A DNA stretch of 64,000 nucleotides, taken from an uncultured Muribaculaceae bacterium (GTDB taxonomy: Bacteria > Bacteroidota > Bacteroidia > Bacteroidales > Muribaculaceae). Positions 7,211 through 14,627 of the stretch are shown here, piece after piece. Where the stretch lies: assembly GCA_910578075.1 (NCBI GenBank), contig CAJTPK010000022.1:1-64000 (forward strand), written 5' to 3'. Under the pieces are notes generated by a model. The model was not told where the DNA came from. It saw only the letters and a list, made by a program, of their open reading frames with translations, and ran no database searches. A program made the translations under genes and the position numbers. Position 1 is the first letter of the stretch, and each line of letters begins with the position of its first letter.

Positions 7211-9265
7211 TCAATGAGCGCGTATGACTCCGGTAGAGATGCTGCGGTCTATATTTCGTGAATCACGGTGTGCTTTTTTACCAAAGTCGACCGACCAGCT
7301 GATTTTTACATATGCCGAAGTTCGGTTAACAGGGGAATAGCTTGAGTTGGAATAAGTGTATTCTGGGGTGTGCAATGTCTGTCTGTAATAAGGATGCCTC
7401 GAAAATGGGTTTTCTGTGCCGGCTTCGATACGCAGAGATTTTATGCTCCAGGAAGCTGACATGCCATATTGCCACGGCGTGCGCGTTGTAACGAGATCAT
7501 AGCCTACTGTTTTAACGGGTGTCTCCACATGTGCGTTTATTGCGAATGCTCCGATATACCAAGCCGCGTTAAGTGAGCCTTTCCAGCATCCAGCAGAAGT
7601 ACGGGCGGCTTTGAAGTATCCATTATACAGGTATCCTGCGCTTCCTTGAAGATTGAATGCTGTGGAAGGTACCCACGTTGCGGATACAGATGCGTCAAGT
7701 TGTCTCCATTCCCCATTGGCAAGAAATGATTGTATGAGCATTCCGTTCTCGAAATAATATCCTGCCAGCGGTAATTTCCAGGCTCCGTTGTATATGCCTG
7801 CTGCCTGAAGGTTTATTTTGCCGATTCCGATTCCGTATGCCATCATCATTCTGGCAATTCCGGTTTGTTTCAGATCCGGATTTCCTCGTTTAATCTGGAA
7901 CATGTCAACCTGCTGCTGTGCTGTCGACATCATGGAAAGTTGCGGGAAAGAGTTGCCATAGAAAGCTAAAAGCTGGATAAATTGTTTTCTTGTAGGCTGC
8001 ATCGTGAAAGCGAGTTGCAAGCGTGGCCCAATATGTTTAATCTTATCCTTTCCATGTAACCTGTAGAATTGAGCGGATAATCCCGGAGATACTCTTACGG
8101 ACGCTTTCCCCCATAATGGATGCATATATTCGCAGAAACATATGGTCTCCGAAGACCAGAGATGTTGCCAGGAACGGTCGCTGCTGATATAGTCGGCTGA
8201 ACTTACGTTGTGGAGCTCCGATACTTTAAGAACAAAGCTGTTGTCTCTGTCGAATTTTAAGCCGTATGTGATATTCGCTGTTAAGATGTAGTAATCTTCA
8301 AGGGTGGAGGAATTTATGCCGTTGTCGTTTTCTGAATACGAATAATCATAGTGATTACGGAGTATGGTGGCACTTGCGGATGTTTCTATAAATTGCGCGT
8401 GTTGCAGATTGAATGTGCCGCTGAGACCGAGACTGTATTTGAAGTTTCTTGAAATGGAGTTGCTTGCTGATTTCAGAGGTGGAATCTCCTGCTGGAATCC
8501 TCCGTAGAGCAAGGTCGAGGATGTGAAATTCTGTGGAACGGCATCACGTACGAAATTTAGAGTCGCGCGTAACGTTCGATTGTCATTTTTGTCGCGTATG
8601 CGTATCTGGGCATACTGTGAGTTATGTCTCGAGGTGGATCTGTCTGTTGCATAATCACGCGTTACAGGAGTGCCGGGAAACAGGATTTTTTCGTGTCGGG
8701 TATTCTCCATGCCTCTGATATCTTTCCAGTCAGCTCCGGTGAATAGTGTGAATTGTGTGGTGTTGCGGTATAGCTTGGCAGCCAGATTGTAATCTCCTGC
8801 ACGGTATCCGGCGCGTTGCAGGGCATCCATGGCCACATAGCCACCGGTGTCTCGTTTCTTAAGCACAAAATTTATGACCGTACCATTACCGGCGTATTTT
8901 CCTGTAGGTGCATCCATATATTGTACTTTCAAAACGTCTGAAGGCCTTAGCTGCCTGATTTCGCGTTCGTCAGCAGGCAATCCATCAATGAATACAGTGG
9001 TTGCACCTCCGAGTGCTTTGATTTCACCTTTTTGAACATTCACGCTTACACCCGGAATCATGAGATTCCGTAGAAGTTCATAACCTGAAGATGAATACCG
9101 AGTCTGTTCTTTTTGAGGAATGACGTTGAATCCATCGGCTGTGCGAAGATAACGCTCTCCACACACTGTTATCTCCGGAAGATCGATAGAGAGAGGAATG
9201 CTATCTTCACCTGTGGCTTCGATTGCGATGAGGTATGCTAAAAATATAAATGATAGTCTTTTCAT
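7211..9265 (-). CDS. TonB-dependent receptor-like outer-membrane protein
   Basis: A 684-residue outer-membrane barrel with a signal peptide (about 1-19). A plug-like domain at about 50-135 contains the typical TTVFIDGLPADEREIRQLRP stretch, and an aromatic-rich beta barrel follows. It lacks the N-terminal carboxypeptidase-like domain and the SusD partner of polysaccharide-utilisation receptors, so it is probably not a SusC protein. Iron-complex or peptide uptake is equally possible. It is transcribed divergently from a two-component system across a 127-bp spacer that contains phased repeats, suggesting that the regulator controls this gene. The substrate cannot be told from sequence. Confidence 0.75.
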   Translation of the reverse strand: MKRLSFIFLAYLIAIEATGEDSIPLSIDLPEITVCGERYLRTADGFNVIPQKEQTRYSSSGYELLRNLMIPGVSVNVQKGEIKALGGATTVFIDGLPADEREIRQLRPSDVLKVQYMDAPTGKYAGNGTVINFVLKKRDTGGYVAMDALQRAGYRAGDYNLAAKLYRNTTQFTLFTGADWKDIRGMENTRHEKILFPGTPVTRDYATDRSTSRHNSQYAQIRIRDKNDNRTLRATLNFVRDAVPQNFTSSTLLYGGFQQEIPPLKSASNSISRNFKYSLGLSGTFNLQHAQFIETSASATILRNHYDYSYSENDNGINSSTLEDYYILTANITYGLKFDRDNSFVLKVSELHNVSSADYISSDRSWQHLWSSETICFCEYMHPLWGKASVRVSPGLSAQFYRLHGKDKIKHIGPRLQLAFTMQPTRKQFIQLLAFYGNSFPQLSMMSTAQQQVDMFQIKRGNPDLKQTGIARMMMAYGIGIGKINLQAAGIYNGAWKLPLAGYYFENGMLIQSFLANGEWRQLDASVSATWVPSTAFNLQGSAGYLYNGYFKAARTSAGCWKGSLNAAWYIGAFAINAHVETPVKTVGYDLVTTRTPWQYGMSASWSIKSLRIEAGTENPFSRHPYYRQTLHTPEYTYSNSSYSPVNRTSAYVKISWSVDFGKKAHRDSRNIDRSISTGVIRAH

Positions 9266-9293
9266 GACATTAAAGTATAATTTAGTTCAGTTG

Positions 9294-9301
9294 CAAATTT
9301 A
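9294..9301 (-). promoter_or_regulatory. -7 box for the TonB-type receptor gene
   Basis: TAAATTTG on the minus strand fits TAnnTTTG, 28 bp before the start codon. No -33 element is evident, as expected of an activator-dependent promoter. The phased repeats sit just upstream. Confidence 0.5.
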
Positions 9302-9311
9302 TTTAGAGTTG

Positions 9312-9347
9312 TCTTAACAGTATCTTATGTAGTCTTATTTTATCTTA
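9312..9347. promoter_or_regulatory. Four helically phased TCTTA repeats, candidate response-regulator operator
   Basis: TCTTA occurs at 9312, 9323, 9333 and 9343, that is at 11, 10 and 10 bp steps; three copies extend to TCTTAT. One-turn spacing of direct half-sites is typical of OmpR/PhoB-type regulators bound side by side. The array lies about 11-45 bp upstream of the receptor gene's -7 box and about 50-85 bp before the histidine kinase start. It could therefore serve receptor activation and autoregulation. Confidence 0.5.
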
Positions 9348-9398
9348 TTTTTCGGGATCTTGATTTGAAAAATTCGTGAGGATTGAGTAAATTTGGAT

Positions 9399-10757
9399 AT
9401 GAAACATTTCAGGAGAGTTATAATTGTGGTGCTTTCTGTCATCGTACTTTTATTCGCAGGTAATATATTTTATCTTTGCCGTCTTTACGGCTCTATAAAG
9501 ACGCAATATATGGTGATGGCAAGGGAATGTCTGGTGCAGGTGGATTTTATTGAGATTCTTTCCCGTCTTAAACGTGAGTCGAATTATCCGGACAGTAACC
9601 TGAAAGTGAATATTGACATAACTCATCGTATTTCAGAGTCGGGGAATATGATTCCTGCATATGAGCGTGAATCCGGATATACGGGCAAAGTAGAAAACCG
9701 TGATGATCGCCTGCTTGGATTGTTCGAGTCTTTTCACACTACACTCGCTTATAACCTTAGGGAGCAGACAAAGGATCTTGACAGCAGGACCGATTATGCT
9801 TTTCTTGATTCCATTTTTAAAGCGGAACTGAATAATATAGGATTGTATCCAAAGAGAGTGGCGGTTGTCCCGGAGGATTCTGTTCCGGCATTCTCCACAC
9901 GAGGCATGTGGCGTATAGACTATTCAATATTAAGAGATTCTCCGATAATATACACTGCGTATATGTCGCCGCCCCTCGGGAGTATACTGCGGCAGACAGC
10001 CGGAGTTGTGGTAACCACGTCTCTGATTATCATGGCTCTCGCATTCGCCTTTATTTATCTCATTCGCATGGTCATGAGGTTGCGCACCATTGAGGAGATG
10101 AAAGATGACTTCACCAATAATATGACGCATGAACTCAAGACGCCTATCGCCGCATCATATTCAGCTGTAGATACGCTCCTTAACTGCGGGAAACATAATG
10201 ATCCGGCAAAGCGGGAGCGCTATCTGCGGCTTGCCCTTGAGCAACTGTCAAGACTCAGCGAACTGGTGGAAAGCATCTTGTCTATGAGCATGGAGAGACG
10301 TAAGACAATCGTATTGAACAATGAGAAGATCACTGTTAAACCATTTGTAGATGAATTGGCATCAATCTGCAGGCTCCGAGCTTCCAAACGTGTGGATGTA
10401 GAGGTGACAGTGGATCCATTTGATATGGAGATAGAGTCGGATCCAACTCATTTTGCCAATGTGATAAATAATCTTATGGATAATGCTGTAAAATATTCCG
10501 GGGATGAAGTTGGAATTAAGATTCGGATTGACAAAAATGGTATGGAGGTAGAGGATAACGGTATTGGAATTCCTTCAAAATCAATACCTCTGATTTTCAA
10601 TAAATTTTACCGAGTTCCATCTGGCAATCGTCAGGATGTGCGCGGATATGGGATAGGACTTTACTACGTGAGGTTCATTCTTGCAAAAATGGGTTGGGAT
10701 ATCAGTGTGAAATCGACGGTGGGCAAAGGCTCCATATTCAGAATAGATTTTAAATAA
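9399..10757 (+). CDS. Sensor histidine kinase
   Basis: A membrane-bound kinase of 452 residues: TM helix at about 6-26, a periplasmic sensor of about 170 residues, a second TM near 200-222, HisKA with phospho-acceptor His (TNNMTHELKTP, about residue 244), and HATPase with N-box NVINNLMDNAVKYS, DNGIGIP and GYGIGLYY. An in-frame TTG at 9393 is possible, but ATG at 9399 is preferred. The response regulator gene follows after 36 bp. The pair resembles the RprX/RprY-type systems of Bacteroides in arrangement. The signal is unknown. Confidence 0.93.
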   Translation: MKHFRRVIIVVLSVIVLLFAGNIFYLCRLYGSIKTQYMVMARECLVQVDFIEILSRLKRESNYPDSNLKVNIDITHRISESGNMIPAYERESGYTGKVENRDDRLLGLFESFHTTLAYNLREQTKDLDSRTDYAFLDSIFKAELNNIGLYPKRVAVVPEDSVPAFSTRGMWRIDYSILRDSPIIYTAYMSPPLGSILRQTAGVVVTTSLIIMALAFAFIYLIRMVMRLRTIEEMKDDFTNNMTHELKTPIAASYSAVDTLLNCGKHNDPAKRERYLRLALEQLSRLSELVESILSMSMERRKTIVLNNEKITVKPFVDELASICRLRASKRVDVEVTVDPFDMEIESDPTHFANVINNLMDNAVKYSGDEVGIKIRIDKNGMEVEDNGIGIPSKSIPLIFNKFYRVPSGNRQDVRGYGIGLYYVRFILAKMGWDISVKSTVGKGSIFRIDFK

Positions 10758-10793
10758 CGTCAAGAGAGCCATTTTTATAAAATATACTTTTAC

Positions 10794-11498
10794 ATGAAGA
10801 ATCGGTTTGGAATTTTGCTCGCGGAAGATGAGCATACACTGTCTACTATAATATCGGAGACACTTGAAGATGAAGGGTATGATGTGATTACGGCATCTGA
10901 TGGGGCGATGGGACTTAAGATGTTTTCTCTCTACAATCCTGATCTGGTGATTGCGGACGTGATGATGCCGATAATGGATGGCTTTGAGATGGCCAGGCGC
11001 ATCCGTAAGGAGAATCCGGATGTCCCGTTACTATTCCTGACTGCCCGCTCGTCTATTGATGATATAGAGGCCGGCTTTGATATAGGCGCGGATGATTATC
11101 TTAAAAAGCCATTCAAGATGCGTGAGCTTGTCGCGAGAATCAAGGCGTTGCTTAGACGCCGTTACCGTATCGCGGATACAGACCACCGGCAGGAAACGGA
11201 GATAAATATAGGTAGTTATGTATTCTCAATAGTCAGCAATCGTCTTAAGTGTGGAAGCAATATAATAGAACTTACAAATATTGAATCAATATTGTTGGCC
11301 CATCTTGCGGTACATGAGGGGGAGACAGTGCCGTCGTCCGAGCTTATGGAGCTGGTGTGGAAACATGACAACTATTACAATCGCAATTCACTTCATGGCT
11401 TCATCCATAAACTCCGTAAGCATCTGCGACACGACACCAATGTTTCAATTCTCAATCTACGTGGCATCGGCTATCGTCTCGTCGTAACGAAAAAGTAG
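10794..11498 (+). CDS. OmpR-family response regulator
   Basis: A 234-residue regulator. Its receiver domain has acidic pocket residues ED at 11-12, phospho-acceptor Asp55 (LVIADVMMP) and Lys in YLKKPF. Its winged-helix DNA-binding domain (about 135-232) ends in the typical SLHGFIHKLRKHL...NLRGIGYRL. It is cotranscribed with the kinase. The likely target is the phased repeat array at 9312-9347 in front of the divergent receptor gene. Confidence 0.93.
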   Translation: MKNRFGILLAEDEHTLSTIISETLEDEGYDVITASDGAMGLKMFSLYNPDLVIADVMMPIMDGFEMARRIRKENPDVPLLFLTARSSIDDIEAGFDIGADDYLKKPFKMRELVARIKALLRRRYRIADTDHRQETEINIGSYVFSIVSNRLKCGSNIIELTNIESILLAHLAVHEGETVPSSELMELVWKHDNYYNRNSLHGFIHKLRKHLRHDTNVSILNLRGIGYRLVVTKK

Positions 11499-11599
11499 TG
11501 TGGTGTAATATATTGAATAGTTTGTGCAATATATGGTATAAATATTCGGTTTCGGTCAAATTTATCGGGAAAAGTTAATAATCATTATCTAAAAAGTGT

Positions 11600-11607
11600 T
11601 ATATTTG
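11600..11607 (+). promoter_or_regulatory. -7 box in the 257-bp spacer before the HTH gene
   Basis: TATATTTG fits TAnnTTTG. It lies about 150 bp before the HTH gene, implying a long leader in which I see no clear structure. The rest of 11499-11755 is AT-rich and without recognisable features. Confidence 0.35.
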
Positions 11608-11755
11608 TAAATATTTTGTAAGTAGCGATATTCCGGAAGGGGTATTTGTGAAATTTTGATAGAAGTGTTCTTTTCTGAAGACATATTATCCATAATTATA
11701 ACGATAGAAGAGGCTGTCAAAGCAGTTTCAAACAATTTTATTTATTAATGCGGTC

Positions 11756-11968
11756 ATGGAAGTAGGAAGTATATTGAGAAACAGGCGCCAGACTTTACGC
11801 ACAACGCAGCAGACCTTATCCGACATGTCGGGGGTCAGCGTAAGAATGATAAAGGCTATCGAGGGCGGTTATGCCAACCCTTCAATAGCCACTCTTGAAA
11901 AGATTCTTAATGTGTTAGGTCTCCAGCTCACTATAATCGACAAGCAGGACACGGATCAGGGGTTGTAA
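11756..11968 (+). CDS. Small XRE-type helix-turn-helix protein
   Basis: A 70-residue protein that is almost entirely one HTH_XRE domain: LRNRRQTLRTTQQTLSDMSG, the recognition region VSVRMIKAIEGG, and NPSIATLEKILNVLGL. It resembles HipB-like antitoxins or small phage-type repressors. No HipA-like kinase or other toxin gene is next to it. The downstream gene is on the opposite strand, and the two coding ends overlap by 13 bp. This looks like an orphan regulator. Its DNA target is unknown. Confidence 0.8.
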   Translation: MEVGSILRNRRQTLRTTQQTLSDMSGVSVRMIKAIEGGYANPSIATLEKILNVLGLQLTIIDKQDTDQGL

Positions 11969-13455
11969 AGATAAATCGGCTCCGATTCCCTGTTCATGCG
12001 GTCGAGTGCGGTAACGGCGAATGTCGCTCCGTTGCTGCCGCTGTCAATCAATACCTTGGTGTAAGGGGTCAGCGCTATTATGGCCTGAGGATCGTTGACA
12101 TCCTGTTCTTCCCCTGCAAAGAATTCATATACCACATAGCGGATTGCATCGGTTGCGTGCTGATGGCCGGAATGCTCCGCCGGTGTCCACATCAGGTATT
12201 CTTGCTCACCCTCTTTCTCAATCTTGATCTCGCTGACCGGAGCCGGACGTTCCTCCGGATTGCCGTAGGCAGGAGGAAGTGCGATTGTTGACTGATATTT
12301 CATTGCAAGCGAATCGGCAGCTCCTTTATAGTTGCCGGTTACCCAATATCCGTGCCACCATATGTTGCCACCGATGTTAGGAAGCTTGCGCGATAATTTT
12401 ACTTTAGTGTCGAGCTCATTGCGGTCATTGTTACCCGGATCCGCCACATCCATGGTGCGTTTCACATCCTGGCCGATATATACATCCACGCCATTGGCAT
12501 TGTCGTTCCACCATTGGGCGAGCTTCCGGCTTGGTGCAGCCTGGGTGTCGAGATTCCAGTATAGCTGTGGAGCGAGATAGTCTATCCATCCGTTTTTAGC
12601 CCAAAGTAATACGTCCGCATACAGGTCATCGTAATTCTGCAGGCCGGTGCTTTCGCTTCCCCGCGGGTCGTTGCGTTTGTTACGCCATATGCCAAACGGG
12701 CTGACACCAAACCGTACCCAAGGTTTGCGTTCCTTGATTGTTTTGTTTAGCTGCTCGATCAGAAGGTCGACGTTATGGCGGCGCCAGTCGTTTTTATTTC
12801 TGCCGAGTCCGAATTTTAGATAACTTGCGTCATCAGGAATTTTCATTCCCTTGGCAGGGTAAGGATAAAAATAGTCATCGATATGAATTGCATCAACATC
12901 ATATCGGCTCACGATGTCATCAACCACCTTGCATATGAAATCCCTGTTTTCCTGATATGCCGGATCGAAAAGCACCTGTCCGTTGTAGCGGAAGAAGCGT
13001 TGCGGTTCCATTTTTGACATATGGCTGGATGGTAGTATTTCCTTGGCAGTGGATGTCACACGATAGGGATTCAACCATGCGTGGAATTCCATTCCGCGTT
13101 TGTGAGCCTCCTCCAGGGCATATTCCATCGGATCCCACATAGGGGACGGTGCTTTGCCGCGCTTGCCGGTAAGCCAGGCGCTCCACGGCTCAAGATCTGA
13201 TTTATACAAGGCATCGGCTGTTGGCCGCACCTGAAAGATAACAGCGTTGCATCCTGCGTCATGAAGCTTGTCGAGCTGTTCGCGGATATACGCTTTCGCC
13301 TGCTCTGTGGATTTGTTCTGCCACTGTGTCTGACCGATCACATGAAGCCAAGCGCCGCGAAACTCCCTCTTTGGATTTTCAGAAGCAGCATATCCTTGCA
13401 ATGCCATGCAAACAGCCACAACCAATACCGAAAATATTTTTTTTAATCCTTTCAT
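11956..13455 (-). CDS. GHL10-type glycoside hydrolase-like secreted protein
   Basis: A 499-residue protein with a signal peptide (cleavage near QGYAA). The catalytic-type domain is of the GHL10/DUF187 family (PF02638), with FRGAWLHVI, AVIFQVRPTADALY, the barrel strand FHAWLNPYR, and DAIHIDDYFYPY. A beta-sandwich-like C-terminal module covers about 410-499. Relatives such as YngK are thought to act on cell-wall or other glycans; the substrate here is unknown. It is the last gene of the leftward cluster. Its start (13455) is preceded by GGAGTTAGGA, formed by the last copy of a tandem repeat. Confidence 0.85.
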   Translation of the reverse strand: MKGLKKIFSVLVVAVCMALQGYAASENPKREFRGAWLHVIGQTQWQNKSTEQAKAYIREQLDKLHDAGCNAVIFQVRPTADALYKSDLEPWSAWLTGKRGKAPSPMWDPMEYALEEAHKRGMEFHAWLNPYRVTSTAKEILPSSHMSKMEPQRFFRYNGQVLFDPAYQENRDFICKVVDDIVSRYDVDAIHIDDYFYPYPAKGMKIPDDASYLKFGLGRNKNDWRRHNVDLLIEQLNKTIKERKPWVRFGVSPFGIWRNKRNDPRGSESTGLQNYDDLYADVLLWAKNGWIDYLAPQLYWNLDTQAAPSRKLAQWWNDNANGVDVYIGQDVKRTMDVADPGNNDRNELDTKVKLSRKLPNIGGNIWWHGYWVTGNYKGAADSLAMKYQSTIALPPAYGNPEERPAPVSEIKIEKEGEQEYLMWTPAEHSGHQHATDAIRYVVYEFFAGEEQDVNDPQAIIALTPYTKVLIDSGSNGATFAVTALDRMNRESEPIYLYNP

Positions 13456-13464
13456 CGTCTGAAT

Positions 13465-13516
13465 TCCTAACTCCTAACTCCTAACTCCTAACTCCTAACT
13501 CCTAACTCCTAACTCC
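13465..13516. repeat. 7-bp tandem repeat TCCTAAC, seven copies
   Basis: Seven perfect TCCTAAC units (13465-13513) plus a partial unit lie between the TIGR02757-type gene and the GHL10 gene. On the coding strand they read GTTAGGA. The upstream gene runs into the array, and its TAG stop is formed inside it after L-G-V-R-S. The end nearest the GHL10 gene offers AGGAG/AGGA Shine-Dalgarno-like sequence. Copy number should be slippage-prone. Confidence 0.85.
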
Positions 13517-14283
13517 ACCTGGTACACCCCGATGCCAAACAGCGCATAGTCATAATACACCGGATCTTCCGGCCGGATAGAACGCAAACTCTCCGTAAGA
13601 AGTTCCACACTTTTACGATCGTTTGCCTTCCGGTCAAGTATCCCGAGATTGCGGGCTGTATTGCCGACATGCACATCAAGAGGGATATACAGTTTGCTTT
13701 TCGGAATACTCTTCCATATACCCATGTCAACAATACCGTCATCGCGGACAAGCCATCTTAAAGCCATGTTTATGCGTTTAAGAGCTGTCACCTTCAGATT
13801 TACCGGGAGACATTGGGGACAATCTGTTCCTCCGTTCTCATCGCGCATCAGTTTTTCCATCTCCTCTACCAATTTCCATGACGGGGTAGGGGAATCTCCT
13901 ACTTTCATTGCTGCCCCGAAAGCATCAAGTGTGCCGTAGTCGGTGAATATACGTCGCATGCCTCGAAGGAAATACTGGAAATGGCGGCCGAAGAATGTGC
14001 GGTGAAGGTTCATGTCAGGATCGAGGTCCTCATAGCCTTTATCAATTACGTAATGAAACGGCTCTTGTCCCATAAGGGTAAGCATGTGTTCGGCATCGCG
14101 GCATATCATCTGACGGCGTCCCCATGCGATTATGGCTGCGAGAAATGAGACAATCTCGATATCTTCCTGTCGGCTGAAACGTCTCGGGAACTGCACCGGA
14201 TCCTCACTGATGAATTCGGGTGTGTTAATTCTTGCTGCCTCTGTATCGAGGAGTTCGTGTATTTCTTTGCTTATCGTAATCAT
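13495..14283 (-). CDS. TIGR02757 (DUF2400) family protein
   Basis: A 262-residue protein of the conserved DUF2400 family. Members are widespread in Bacteroidetes and show a distant resemblance to DNA-glycosylase-like helical folds; the biochemical function is not established. Visible conserved stretches are IVSFLAAIIAWGRRQ, LALRWL-like MALRWLVRDDG, the segment SKLYIPLDVHVGNTAR, and the C-terminal DYALFGIGVYQ. The final residues ELGVRS are encoded by the TCCTAAC tandem repeat, so the true family end is probably just before them. The small lipoprotein gene ends 11 bp upstream. Confidence 0.8.
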   Translation of the reverse strand: MITISKEIHELLDTEAARINTPEFISEDPVQFPRRFSRQEDIEIVSFLAAIIAWGRRQMICRDAEHMLTLMGQEPFHYVIDKGYEDLDPDMNLHRTFFGRHFQYFLRGMRRIFTDYGTLDAFGAAMKVGDSPTPSWKLVEEMEKLMRDENGGTDCPQCLPVNLKVTALKRINMALRWLVRDDGIVDMGIWKSIPKSKLYIPLDVHVGNTARNLGILDRKANDRKSVELLTESLRSIRPEDPVYYDYALFGIGVYQVELGVRS

Positions 14284-14294
14284 AAAGATGGATT

Positions 14295-14627
14295 CTAATG
14301 AATTCTATCCACTATTTTTCCCAATACCGGATTCAGATGTCGTATAGTAGAGACAAAGGAAGAATCGAAAGCTTCAGCTGCCTGTCCGTGCCCGAGAGAA
14401 TCATAATGGGCGCGTAGAGAGCGTGCTTCCTCTATCTTTGTAACCAATTCACCTGTGTCTCGCCATGAGCGGGTGAGAATCTTCCTGGCGGCGATCCTAC
14501 CTTCGATTCTGGCTGCATCAATTTCTGAGGCTGAACCGTTGCTTCCTCCGCCTGCAGAACATGCAGATAACAAAACGAGGGTGAAAATCACCCCCGTTCC
14601 AAAATATCTTACAATCTTATTTGCCAT
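14295..14627 (-). CDS. Small hypothetical lipoprotein
   Basis: A protein of about 110 residues with a signal peptide and lipobox LLSAC followed by a Gly/Ser linker, so probably anchored in the outer membrane. The mature part is a short helical segment (residues about 38-110) with no motif I recognise. I prefer the start MANKIVRY at 14627; an ATG at 14636 adds three residues. Either start overlaps the end of the S9 peptidase gene, so translation is probably coupled. Confidence 0.6.
   Translation of the reverse strand: MANKIVRYFGTGVIFTLVLLSACSAGGGSNGSASEIDAARIEGRIAARKILTRSWRDTGELVTKIEEARSLRAHYDSLGHGQAAEAFDSSFVSTIRHLNPVLGKIVDRIH

Noticed and set aside
7211..9265. SusC-type polysaccharide receptor
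   Set aside because: No SusD gene is adjacent and the N-terminal carboxypeptidase-like domain is missing.
13465..13516. TCCTAAC array as a CRISPR or telomere-like repeat
   Set aside because: The unit is only 7 bp with no spacers, so it is a simple tandem repeat.
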